Shown here: positions 1 through 6,717 of the stretch, one piece after another | Numbering within the stretch: position 1 is the stretch's first letter | How the letters are laid out: every line of letters begins with the position of its first letter | DNA from: an uncultured Bacillaceae bacterium | Lineage (GTDB): Bacteria > Bacillota > Bacilli > Bacillales > Amphibacillaceae | DNA: 12,879 nt | Reading direction: 5' to 3' | NCBI GenBank assembly: GCA_945639745.1 | Contig: CALZEK010000019.1 | Coordinates: 1-12,879 of the forward strand | Made by a program: the position numbers and the translations under genes | The notes under the pieces: model-generated | What the model saw: the letters and a program-made list of their open reading frames with translations, nothing else | Told to the model about the DNA's origin: nothing | Databases searched by the model: none

Positions 1-427
1 GTAAGTTTTTGATGCTATGAGCAATATTTTGTTCAATGTTTTCTATGTTAATTAGTAATTCTCGCGCCGAAATCCGTAGTGCACCTCTTCCAAAAATAGT
101 CCTTTGTTCAGCATAATCAGAGGTCGCTACATATACTTGGTTTTTTACATGTTTAACGGAAGCAACCAGTCTTTCAATACACTCATCTGCTGTTTCTTTT
201 TCATTTGTATAGATGATTTCCAATTTATTTATCGCTTGTTTGCTTTCTAAGCCTTTCACATATAATGCGTCAAATACAATGATAATTCGTAAACCTGAAT
301 AAGCTCTATATTCTGATAAGATTTCAATTAATCGATCTCGCGCTTCGCTAATACTTCTTTTTTTTAGTTTGACTAGTTCATCCCACGCACCAATGATATT
401 ATAACCATCTACGATTAATACATCCAT
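1..427 (-). CDS. yacP: YacP-type NYN-domain RNA-binding/nuclease-like protein (3' end cut off by window)
   Basis: The reading frame starts with ATG at 425-427 and stays open to the window edge, giving 142 codons; family members are roughly 170-175 residues, so about 30 C-terminal residues are missing. The N-terminus MDVLIVDGYNIIGAW is typical of the YacP/NYN family, a PIN-like fold. Conserved acidic positions are visible at D7, D53 (in IIIVFDA), D81 (TADECIE) and D104 (TSDYAEQ), which would form a metal-binding nuclease-like site. B. subtilis YacP (Rae1) is a ribosome-associated mRNA endonuclease; transfer of that role to this protein is by family only. The start lies one base after the rlmB stop, with GGGTGA inside the end of rlmB as ribosome binding site, so it is almost certainly co-translated with rlmB. 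Confidence 0.9.
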   Translation of the reverse strand, partial: MDVLIVDGYNIIGAWDELVKLKKRSISEARDRLIEILSEYRAYSGLRIIIVFDALYVKGLESKQAINKLEIIYTNEKETADECIERLVASVKHVKNQVYVATSDYAEQRTIFGRGALRISARELLINIENIEQNIAHSIKNL

Positions 428-428
428 A

Positions 429-1172
429 TTACTCACCCAAAGGATGTCTCTTTCGGTATATTTCATACATCAGTAAACTAGATGCAACAGAAGCATTTAG
501 AGATGGAATTTTACCTATCATGGGTAAACTAACTGTCCAGTCACAATTTTCAAGCACTAACTTACTAATACCTTTACCTTCATTACCAATGACTAATGCA
601 ATAGCTGTTTCACCGTCTAAAGTTCGATAATCTTCTGCCCCTTCTTTACTTGTACCAACGATCCAAACATAGCGCTCTTTGAGTTGTTTAATCGTTTGAA
701 CAATATTTGTCACTTGAACAACAGGGATATATTCTATCGCACCTGTTGAAGCTTTGGCTACAGACTGTGTTAAACCTACAGCGCGTCGCTTAGGTATAAT
801 AACACCATGTGCACCTGTTGCATCAGCCGTTCTTAAAATCGCACCTAAGTTATGAGGGTCTTCTAATTCATCTAATATAATGAAAAAAGGTTGTTCATCT
901 TTAGATTCTGCTAAAGCAAATAAATCTTCAAGTGAAGCATATGCATAGCCTTCGACTGAAGCGATAATTCCTTGGTGTCTGCCGTTAGTTAAACTGTCTA
1001 ACTTTCCACGCGACACTCGATTTACGACAACACCTTTAGCTTGAGCCGCTTCATAAATTTCATCAGCTGTCTTTTTATTTAATTTATCAAGAATTGAAAC
1101 GGAGTAAACTTCCCGCTTCGAAGCTAATACTTCGAGAACGGGATTTTTACCAATAATTAACTCCTTACTCAT
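429..1172 (-). CDS. rlmB: 23S rRNA (guanosine-2'-O-)-methyltransferase RlmB, TrmH/SpoU family
   Basis: This 247-residue protein has the two-part layout of RlmB: an N-terminal substrate-binding domain (about residues 4-75, beginning IIGKNPVLEVL) and a C-terminal SPOUT methyltransferase domain (about 95-240). The three SpoU motifs are clear: motif 1 around 100-115 with N108 and R114, motif 2 IGNEGKGIS at 195-203 with E198, and motif 3 at 222-235 with S224, N226 and S232. Known RlmB methylates the 2'-O of G2251 (E. coli numbering) in the 23S peptidyl-transferase P loop, using S-adenosylmethionine and a knotted dimer. The ATG start overlaps the mrnC stop by 8 bases and is preceded by GAGAGGA. The neighbouring mrnC also acts on 23S rRNA, which fits a shared job in large-subunit maturation. 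B. subtilis calls the equivalent gene yacO. The exact modified nucleotide is inferred from the family. Confidence 0.93.
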   Translation of the reverse strand: MSKELIIGKNPVLEVLASKREVYSVSILDKLNKKTADEIYEAAQAKGVVVNRVSRGKLDSLTNGRHQGIIASVEGYAYASLEDLFALAESKDEQPFFIILDELEDPHNLGAILRTADATGAHGVIIPKRRAVGLTQSVAKASTGAIEYIPVVQVTNIVQTIKQLKERYVWIVGTSKEGAEDYRTLDGETAIALVIGNEGKGISKLVLENCDWTVSLPMIGKIPSLNASVASSLLMYEIYRKRHPLGE

Positions 1173-1569
1173 GTGCTTCTTCCTCTCTCTGCTCTATATA
1201 ATCAATTGATATTTGGATTAATTCTGCTAATCTCTCTTTTTCTTCTTTTAAGTATAAAAATCCAAGTAAAGCTTCAAAGCCTGTACTATATCGATAAGTT
1301 GTTACACTTGTGTTTTTAGGCACAGAGCCTGACTTAGCATTACGACCGCGTCTAATCACGCCTATCTCTTCTTCCGTTAATTCAACATGATCTATCAAAT
1401 AATGAATGGCTTTGGCTTGAGCTTTTGCAGACACAAAAGAGACCGCATGATCATGTAAATTGTGAGGATTTACTTGTCCTTTTCTTAATAAATATTCACG
1501 TATATATACTTCATATATCGCGTCGCCCATATAAGCTAGTGCTAAACTTTTAATTTGTTTAACATCCAT
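1165..1569 (-). CDS. mrnC: Mini-ribonuclease III (23S rRNA maturation endonuclease)
   Basis: The 134-residue product is a stand-alone RNase III catalytic domain with no double-stranded-RNA-binding domain, the hallmark of Mini-RNase III. The RNase III signature is at residues 9-28 (ALAYMGDAIYE, with catalytic D16 and E20), the RRGRNAKS segment is at 73-80, and a second acidic site is in GFEALLGFLYL with E99. In B. subtilis the homodimer trims the 5' and 3' ends of 23S rRNA precursor in assembled 50S particles, aided by ribosomal protein L3. The gene starts 3 bases after the cysS stop with only a weak upstream G-rich element (GCGGGG) in the cysS tail, so translation probably depends on coupling to cysS. 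Its own stop overlaps the rlmB start. Confidence 0.95.
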   Translation of the reverse strand: MDVKQIKSLALAYMGDAIYEVYIREYLLRKGQVNPHNLHDHAVSFVSAKAQAKAIHYLIDHVELTEEEIGVIRRGRNAKSGSVPKNTSVTTYRYSTGFEALLGFLYLKEEKERLAELIQISIDYIEQREEEAHE

Positions 1570-1572
1570 TAT

Positions 1573-2976
1573 TTAACCCCGCTTCCAACGAACACCTTGG
1601 TGCGTATCTTCTAAAATAATGTTCTTTTCTTGTAATAAGTCTCTAATCTCATCTGCGCGTTCAAAGTTTTTTGCTTCTCGTGCTTCATTACGCTCCATAA
1701 TTAAATCATCAATCTCTTCATCTAATAATGCTTCTTTTGTTTCATCTAGCGTAATTCCTAATACGTCTAGTAGTTTTTTCAACATGTCTTGGAAGCTTGC
1801 AATAACTTCACTATTTGTTTGTTTTTCTTCTAAATATAAGTTTGCATCTTTAGCCAAATCAAATAAAACTGTAATTGCATTCGCTGTATTAAAATCATCA
1901 TTCATCGCTGCTTCAAAATCTGTTTGATGGTGATTGATTTTCTCATACCATTTAGAGTTATCAATTTCAATATCCATACTTGTTGCTTTACGATGCTCTA
2001 AGTTTTGATACGATGTTTTGATTCGGTTAAAGCTATTTTTTGCACTTTCTAATAACGATGCTGTGAAATTAATCGGATTTCTGTAATGCACACTCAACAT
2101 AAAGAATCTTAAAACCATCGGATCGTGATTTGCAATCAGATCCTTAGTTAAAACAAAATTATTAAGAGATTTTGACATCTTTTCATTGTCTATATTCATA
2201 TATCCATTATGCATCCAATAATTAGCAAATGGTTTTTCATTTAATGCTTCTGATTGAGCGATTTCATTTTCATGATGTGGAAAAGTTAGATCTTGCCCAC
2301 CTGCATGAATGTCAATTGTTTCTCCTAGATATTTTTTTGCCATAGCTGAACACTCTATATGCCAACCCGGACGCCCTTTACCCCAAGGTGAATCCCAAGC
2401 TATTTCATCTGCTTTTGCTTTTTTCCATAAAGCAAAATCTAAAGGATCTTCTTTTTTCTCACCTATTTGAATGCGTGCTCCAGACCTTAATTCTTCAATT
2501 GATTGAGCTGATAATTTACCATAGTCTTCAAATTTTCGAGGCTTAAAATAAACATCACCATCAACAGAATAAGCATAACCTTTATCGACTAAACCTTTTA
2601 TAAATTCAATTATTTCATCCATCGTATCTGTCACACGAGGATGATGCGTTGCTTTTTTAACACCGAGCGTTTCAACATCTTGTAAGTACGCATCAATAAA
2701 ACGATTTGTTAAATTTTGTACAGTATCATTTTGCTTCTTAGCCTCAGCTATAATTTTATCATCTACATCTGTAAAGTTAAGTACATAATCAACTTGATAA
2801 CCTTTATATTCTAAATAGCGTCTGACTGAATCAAAGACAATTGCCGGTCGTGCATTTCCAATATGAATATAGTTGTAAACAGTTGGACCACATACGTACA
2901 TCATTACTTTATTTGGTTCAAGTGACTTAAAATTTTCTTTCTGACGCGTTAATGTATTGTAAATTTGAATAGTCAT
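1573..2976 (-). CDS. cysS: Cysteinyl-tRNA synthetase
   Basis: This is a 467-residue class I aminoacyl-tRNA synthetase of the usual length for CysRS; it joins cysteine to tRNA-Cys using ATP. The HIGN signature is at residues 38-41 and KMSKS at 266-270. The residues expected to bind the active-site zinc that recognises the cysteine thiol are present: C29, C209 (in GWHIECS), H234 and E238 (in [12 protein letters not shown]). The C-terminal helical anticodon-binding region occupies about 340-467 and ends in VRWKRG, as in other CysRS proteins. The ATG immediately abuts the cysE stop with no spacer; the ribosome binding site AAGGGTGA lies inside the end of cysE. Supply is expected to follow the upstream cysteine T-box, so uncharged tRNA-Cys raises CysRS and cysteine synthesis together. 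Confidence 0.98.
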   Translation of the reverse strand: MTIQIYNTLTRQKENFKSLEPNKVMMYVCGPTVYNYIHIGNARPAIVFDSVRRYLEYKGYQVDYVLNFTDVDDKIIAEAKKQNDTVQNLTNRFIDAYLQDVETLGVKKATHHPRVTDTMDEIIEFIKGLVDKGYAYSVDGDVYFKPRKFEDYGKLSAQSIEELRSGARIQIGEKKEDPLDFALWKKAKADEIAWDSPWGKGRPGWHIECSAMAKKYLGETIDIHAGGQDLTFPHHENEIAQSEALNEKPFANYWMHNGYMNIDNEKMSKSLNNFVLTKDLIANHDPMVLRFFMLSVHYRNPINFTASLLESAKNSFNRIKTSYQNLEHRKATSMDIEIDNSKWYEKINHHQTDFEAAMNDDFNTANAITVLFDLAKDANLYLEEKQTNSEVIASFQDMLKKLLDVLGITLDETKEALLDEEIDDLIMERNEAREAKNFERADEIRDLLQEKNIILEDTHQGVRWKRG

Positions 2977-3621
2977 TTATTTTTCACCCTTCTTATTTAA
3001 TTCTATTTTTAATTCATCAATTTCTTTTTGCATTTTTTTCAAGCGATCAGCTATTGGGTCTGGCATTAAATGATGATCTAGCCTTTCAATCACTTTTTTA
3101 CCATCTTGTTTAACGACCCGTCCTGGTATACCAACTACTGTTGCATTAGATGGTACATCTTTTAAAACAACTGATCCACCACCTATATTTGAATTTTCCC
3201 CAATCGTAATCGCACCTAAAACTTTAGCGCCACTTGCGATTAAGACATTATCTAAAATTGTAGGATGACGTTTTCCTTTTTCATGACCTGTTCCACCTAA
3301 TGTAACGCCTTGATATATTATAACATCACTTCCTATCTCACACGTTTCACCAATAACAACACCCATCCCGTGATCAATAAAAAAGCGTCTTCCAATCACA
3401 GCTGCTGGATGTATTTCAATACCTGTTAAAAAGCGACTAAATTGTGAAAGTGCGCGAGCAATAAAAAACAAGCGCCATTTGTATAACTGATGAGCAATAC
3501 GATGCAACCATATGGCATGCATACCAGAGTAAGTTAAAAACACCTCAAAATAACTTCGCGCTGATGGATCTTGTTTGAAGACAACATCCATATCTTCTTT
3601 CATTCGTTTAAATAACTTCAT
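2977..3621 (-). CDS. cysE: Serine O-acetyltransferase
   Basis: CysE transfers acetyl from acetyl-CoA to L-serine, giving O-acetylserine, the committed precursor of cysteine. From the chosen ATG the protein has 214 residues, the short form usual in Firmicutes (the E. coli enzyme is longer at the N-terminus). A left-handed parallel beta-helix of hexapeptide repeats spans about 66-170. Catalytic features visible are D83-H84 (IDHGMG) and H119 (KRHPTI), plus the GETCEIG and VTLGGTGHEKG segments that shape the CoA and serine sites. Residues 190-210 are predicted to form a charged amphipathic helix. An in-frame TTG at 3637-3639 would add six residues, but it lies inside the ribosome binding site AAAGGAG, which is well spaced for the ATG at 3619-3621; I therefore use the ATG. 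It is the first gene behind the T-box leader. Confidence 0.96.
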   Translation of the reverse strand: MKLFKRMKEDMDVVFKQDPSARSYFEVFLTYSGMHAIWLHRIAHQLYKWRLFFIARALSQFSRFLTGIEIHPAAVIGRRFFIDHGMGVVIGETCEIGSDVIIYQGVTLGGTGHEKGKRHPTILDNVLIASGAKVLGAITIGENSNIGGGSVVLKDVPSNATVVGIPGRVVKQDGKKVIERLDHHLMPDPIADRLKKMQKEIDELKIELNKKGEK

Positions 3622-3659
3622 TAATAAAACTCCTTTCAATTATAAATGAAAGAAACTAT

Positions 3660-3701
3660 AAAAAGCGCCTCTATGTAATATTAGATTACACAGAGGCGCT
3701 T
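3660..3701 (-). terminator. Rho-independent terminator of the cysteine T-box leader
   Basis: On the minus strand a hairpin with 17 paired bases (one G-U) forms between 3685-3701 and 3663-3679, with a five-base loop at 3680-3684. The outer ten pairs (AAGCGCCTCT with AGAGGCGCTT) are GC-rich and are followed by a run of five U residues. It lies 38 bases upstream of the cysE ATG. Its 5' arm contains the CUCUGU at 3690-3695 that is needed for the competing antiterminator, so the two structures exclude each other. Confidence 0.95.
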
Positions 3702-3723
3702 AAAAGACACGGTCCCACTCTGT
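3690..3723 (-). promoter_or_regulatory. T-box antiterminator element
   Basis: The lower helix ACAGAG (3718-3723) with CUCUGU (3690-3695) is perfect over six pairs. It encloses the asymmetric bulge UGGGACC, whose UGGG is the site that pairs with the 3' NCCA end of uncharged tRNA. A short upper helix (GUG with CGC) closes an internal loop. The 3' strand is shared with the terminator's 5' arm, which is what makes this a switch. Confidence 0.88.
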
Positions 3724-3927
3724 TTAAAAAGATAACAAGTAAATTTATCTTTAAACTTTAACCTGATAACGGTGGTCACCGCTATTATTTACTAATTTCA
3801 ATAATAGACTCCAAGGGGCATTTCAAAAACAATTATCCATAATCACTTTCAGCCATGGTGATTTTCTCTGTTTATGAATTACTTGTTTTCTACTTTCCTC
3901 ATCAACGTTCTTAGCATTTATATCTAT

Positions 3928-3956
3928 ACTATATTATATTTCATCTAAAATGTGAA
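3928..3956 (-). promoter_or_regulatory. Predicted SigA promoter of the T-box cysE operon
   Basis: On the minus strand a -35 like TTCACA (3951-3956) is separated by 17 bases from a -10 like TATAGT (3928-3933), placing the transcript start near 3921, just before the first T-box elements. It begins only a few bases past the gltX stop. I see no terminator between gltX and this promoter, so read-through from gltX would also enter the leader and be subject to it. Confidence 0.65.
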
Positions 3957-3960
3957 TATT

Positions 3961-5430
3961 TTAAGCTTCAAGCTCTCTTAATAATATGTCTAAACGTTTT
4001 AAAATAACATCTTTACCTATTAGTTCAATTGCTTTTGGCAGTTCTGGACCATTTGTTTGTCCTGTTGTTGCCACACGAATAGGCATAAATAATTTTTTAC
4101 CACGATGCTTCGTTTCTTTTTGTGTTGCCTTAATTTGATTTTTAATTGCTTCAGCAGTAAATTCATCTAAATGAATTAGATTATCTGTGAATACTTGCAG
4201 TACCTCAACTACTTGTTCTTCTTCCAGTACAGCTTGAGCCGCTTCATCATAATCAATTTCTGTTTTAAAGAATAAATCAGTTAAATTAACTATTTCTGCT
4301 CCATAATCTAATTGAGCTTGATAAAGCGCGATGACTTCTTCTAACCAAGCACGCTCTGATTCATCCGTTTCAGAAGATATAACACCCGCTTCAATTAAAT
4401 GTGGTAGAGTTAGATTAATTAATCTTTCTTGTGGGATTTCTTTAATATATTCCCCATTCATCCATTTTAGCTTATCTTGATCAAAAACAGCTGCTGAAGT
4501 TGACAAGCGCTCTGGATCAAATATATCGATTAGTGTTTCTTGATTAAATATCTCTTCTTCGCCCGTTGGCGACCAACCCAATAATGTAATAAAATTAAAT
4601 AATGCTTCAGGTAAATAACCTTGATTTTTATATTGTTCAATAAATTGCATGACATGTTGATCTCGTTTACTTAACTTTTTACGCTCTTCATTTAAAATTA
4701 ATGTCATATGACCAAATTTTGGTGCTTCCCAACCAAATGCATCATAAATCATTAATTGTCTTGGTGTATTTGAGATATGTTCTTCGCCACGTAAAATATG
4801 AGATATACCCATTAAATAATCATCAATTACTACTGCAAAATTATATGTTGGAATACCATCTTTCTTTACAATAACCCAATCACCAATGTCATTCGATTCA
4901 AAAGAAATATTGTTTCTGACAATATCATTGAATGTATACGTTTTGTTTTTAGGTACACGTATACGGATACTTGGTTGACGACCTTCTTGTCTAAATGCTT
5001 CACGTTCTTCTTCTGTTAAACTACTATGGGCACCAGAATATTTAGGCGCTTTACCTGCTGCAATTTGAGCTTCTCTTTCTGCTTCTAATTCTTCTGCAGT
5101 CATAAAGCATTCATAGGCCAAATCACGCTCTAGTAAATCATCGATGTACTTTTTATAAATATCTAAACGCTCCATTTGACGATAGGGACCGTACTCTCCT
5201 CCGACATCTGGACCTTCATCCCAATCTAAACCAAGCCATTTTAAATATCTTAATTGACTCTCTTCCCCGCCTTCGACATTTCTATTAATATCTGTATCTT
5301 CTGTTCTAATAATAAATTTACCATTAAAATGTCTCGCATATAAGTAATTGAATAATGCTGTTCTTGCATTACCTATATGTAAATCTCCTGTCGGACTTGG
5401 TGCATAACGTACGCGTACTTCTTTTGTCAT
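3961..5430 (-). CDS. gltX: Glutamyl-tRNA synthetase
   Basis: This 489-residue class I synthetase attaches glutamate to tRNA-Glu. The N-terminal Rossmann catalytic domain holds [14 protein letters not shown] with HIGN at 18-21; the KLSKR signature is at 252-256; the helical anticodon-binding domain fills about 330-489. The four-cysteine zinc site of some bacterial GluRS enzymes is not present around residues 100-125 (only C108). Staphylococcaceae and other bacilli normally lack GlnRS and use a non-discriminating GluRS that also makes Glu-tRNA-Gln for GatCAB to amidate; that activity is inferred here from lineage, not read from residues. The ATG is preceded by GAGAGGGGA at good spacing. It follows yacL by 36 bases with no terminator between, so it is probably co-transcribed from the yacL promoter. 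Confidence 0.97.
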   Translation of the reverse strand: MTKEVRVRYAPSPTGDLHIGNARTALFNYLYARHFNGKFIIRTEDTDINRNVEGGEESQLRYLKWLGLDWDEGPDVGGEYGPYRQMERLDIYKKYIDDLLERDLAYECFMTAEELEAEREAQIAAGKAPKYSGAHSSLTEEEREAFRQEGRQPSIRIRVPKNKTYTFNDIVRNNISFESNDIGDWVIVKKDGIPTYNFAVVIDDYLMGISHILRGEEHISNTPRQLMIYDAFGWEAPKFGHMTLILNEERKKLSKRDQHVMQFIEQYKNQGYLPEALFNFITLLGWSPTGEEEIFNQETLIDIFDPERLSTSAAVFDQDKLKWMNGEYIKEIPQERLINLTLPHLIEAGVISSETDESERAWLEEVIALYQAQLDYGAEIVNLTDLFFKTEIDYDEAAQAVLEEEQVVEVLQVFTDNLIHLDEFTAEAIKNQIKATQKETKHRGKKLFMPIRVATTGQTNGPELPKAIELIGKDVILKRLDILLRELEA

Positions 5431-5466
5431 GATTGTTCCCCTCTCAATATCTTCAAATTATATTTA

Positions 5467-6573
5467 TTATTTCTCAAGCGCTTTTGGCTTAGCAAAAATC
5501 ATTCTACCTGCTGAAGTTTGTAATACACTTGTTATAATTACTTCTATTGTTTCACCAATATAATTTTTTCCTTCTTCAACAACTATCATTGTGCCATCAT
5601 CTAGATAAGCAACACCTTGCCGTTTCTCCTTGCCATCTTTTATCACTTGGACGATTAACTCTTCACCTGGTATAACAACAGGTTTTACAGCGTTTGCTAA
5701 GTCATTAATATTTAACACTGGTACACCTTGAACATCACAAACTTTATTTAAGTTAAAATCATTTGTAACGACAATCCCATCTATTAGTTGCGCTAAACGA
5801 ACTAATTTACTATCAACTTCAGGCACATCTTCAAAATCTCCATTATAAATTTCCACTTCAATTGGTAATTCTTTTTGAATTTTATTTAAAATATCCAAGC
5901 CTCTACGCCCACGGTTACGCTTTAAGGCATCAGAAGAGTCAGCAATATGTTGAAGTTCTCCAAGAATAAATTGTGGGATAATAATGGTTCCTTCAATAAA
6001 ATTTGTTTGACACACATCAGCAATTCGCCCATCTATTATAACACTTGTATCAAGTATTTTGGGACGAACACCTTTTGAGTTAGTTTTTGAAGCTGTTACT
6101 TCATTTTTTACGTCTGCATCAATTTTATTTCTTTCTTTTCGATTAACTGATATTAACTCTGTGAATTCTGCTCTTCGTCTAAAACCAACTTGAAAACCAA
6201 GATAGGCTAAGATAATTGTGATAAATAATGGTAAAATTTCTGATACTATTTTTAAACCTACATCTTGGATAGGAATATTAATCAAATATGCCACGACTAA
6301 ACCCAAGATTAAACCAACACTACCAAAAAACAAATCTACTACGGGAAGTTTAATTAATCCTTCTTCTATCCAGCGTAAGAATCCCACTATATAGCCAACG
6401 ATGAAATATGAAATAATAAAAAATATAATAGCAAATACAATTAAGCTCAAATAGGGGGACGTACTCCATTTAACATAGTCCAAATTAAAAAAATGGACAA
6501 TATCTGGACCATATAAAAACCCAATTGTTCCACCTGTGATAATAAAAAATAAATGAACTACTTTTTCTAACAT
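5467..6573 (-). CDS. yacL: YacL-like membrane protein with PIN nuclease and TRAM domains
   Basis: The 368-residue protein begins with four hydrophobic segments (about 5-25, 43-65, 78-100 and 108-130) that should anchor it in the membrane. A basic, polar linker (131-170) follows. A PIN domain then spans about 172-295, with acidic residues of the metal site visible at D175 and D181 (KILDTSVIIDGRIAD), E206, D254 (VDSKL) and D272 (TNDFNL). A C-terminal TRAM domain (about 300-365, GEELIVQVIKDGKEKRQGVAYLDDGTMIVV) is a predicted RNA-binding fold. The combination suggests a membrane-tethered ribonuclease facing the cytoplasm, but I know of no firmly established substrate. The start is supported by a near-perfect ribosome binding site, AAGGAGGTG, five bases before the ATG. 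Its own promoter region lies upstream. The place next to radA matches B. subtilis yacL, though disA is missing in between. Confidence 0.92.
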   Translation of the reverse strand: MLEKVVHLFFIITGGTIGFLYGPDIVHFFNLDYVKWSTSPYLSLIVFAIIFFIISYFIVGYIVGFLRWIEEGLIKLPVVDLFFGSVGLILGLVVAYLINIPIQDVGLKIVSEILPLFITIILAYLGFQVGFRRRAEFTELISVNRKERNKIDADVKNEVTASKTNSKGVRPKILDTSVIIDGRIADVCQTNFIEGTIIIPQFILGELQHIADSSDALKRNRGRRGLDILNKIQKELPIEVEIYNGDFEDVPEVDSKLVRLAQLIDGIVVTNDFNLNKVCDVQGVPVLNINDLANAVKPVVIPGEELIVQVIKDGKEKRQGVAYLDDGTMIVVEEGKNYIGETIEVIITSVLQTSAGRMIFAKPKALEK

Positions 6574-6612
6574 ACTTCCACCTCCTTAATTTTTTATAGA
6601 TTACTTCAATAA

Positions 6613-6641
6613 ATAATAGCACAGCAATATATTACCGTCAA
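6613..6641 (-). promoter_or_regulatory. Predicted strong SigA promoter upstream of yacL
   Basis: On the minus strand TTGACG (6636-6641) and TATTAT (6613-6618) are separated by exactly 17 bases, and the -10 is preceded by TGC, an extended -10 element. The transcript would start near 6606, leaving a leader of about 32 bases before yacL. This would separate yacL-gltX expression from the radA/clpC side. Confidence 0.75.
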
Positions 6642-6657
6642 TTTAACAAAAAATTAA

Positions 6658-6686
6658 ATGTTATCATATATAAATTTACAAGTCAA
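6658..6686 (-). promoter_or_regulatory. Possible second promoter upstream of yacL
   Basis: A second pair, TTGACT (6681-6686) and TAACAT (6658-6663), also has a 17-base spacer and lies about 45 bases upstream of the stronger one. The -10 is a weaker match, so this is a candidate only. Confidence 0.35.
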
Positions 6687-6717
6687 TATATCGCCATACT
6701 GTTATTTCTTGTTAATT

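Larger units (their letters stand above)
3660..3921 (-). promoter_or_regulatory. T-box riboswitch leader (tRNA-Cys sensing) of cysE-cysS
   Basis: The 5' leader of cysE has the full T-box layout. A GA/AGTA-type element (GATGAGGAAAGTAG, about 3889-3902) is followed by Stem I with AGAG and GGCTGAAAG distal motifs. The 3' side of the specifier loop reads GAAATGC, then CCCTTGGAG, so the likely specifier is TGC, a cysteine codon at about 3818-3820. Next come a stem II element (CTATTATT pairing with AATAATAG), a hairpin from AATAGCGGT and ACCGTTAT, and a perfect 8-bp stem III (AAAGATAA with TTATCTTT). The T-box sequence AGAGTGGGACCGTG is at 3708-3721. The antiterminator (ACAGAG 3718-3723 with CUCUGU 3690-3695) competes with the terminator. 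By known mechanism, uncharged tRNA-Cys binds the specifier and the UGGG bulge, favours the antiterminator and turns on cysE-cysS. The amino-acid assignment rests on the codon, the tRNA end match and the downstream genes. Confidence 0.93.

Noticed and set aside
1619..1927. Plus-strand open frame of 102 codons opposite cysS
   Set aside because: It is antisense to the conserved C-terminal part of cysS, is low in complexity (Ser, Phe, Lys) and has no supporting ribosome binding site or recognisable domain.
3817..3821. ATG (Met) as the T-box specifier codon, overlapping TGC by two bases
   Set aside because: The downstream genes are cysE and cysS, and the UGGG bulge cannot pair with the A73 of tRNA-Met, whereas it can wobble with U73 of tRNA-Cys.
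3933..3938. Perfect TATAAT as -10 of the cysE leader promoter
   Set aside because: It is only 12 bases from the sole plausible -35 (TTCACA); TATAGT just downstream gives the proper 17-base spacer.
6634..6660. Possible AT-only hairpin after radA (ATTTAA with TTAAAT)
   Set aside because: Six A-T pairs are too weak for a terminator, and the repeat overlaps the predicted -35 of the yacL promoter.
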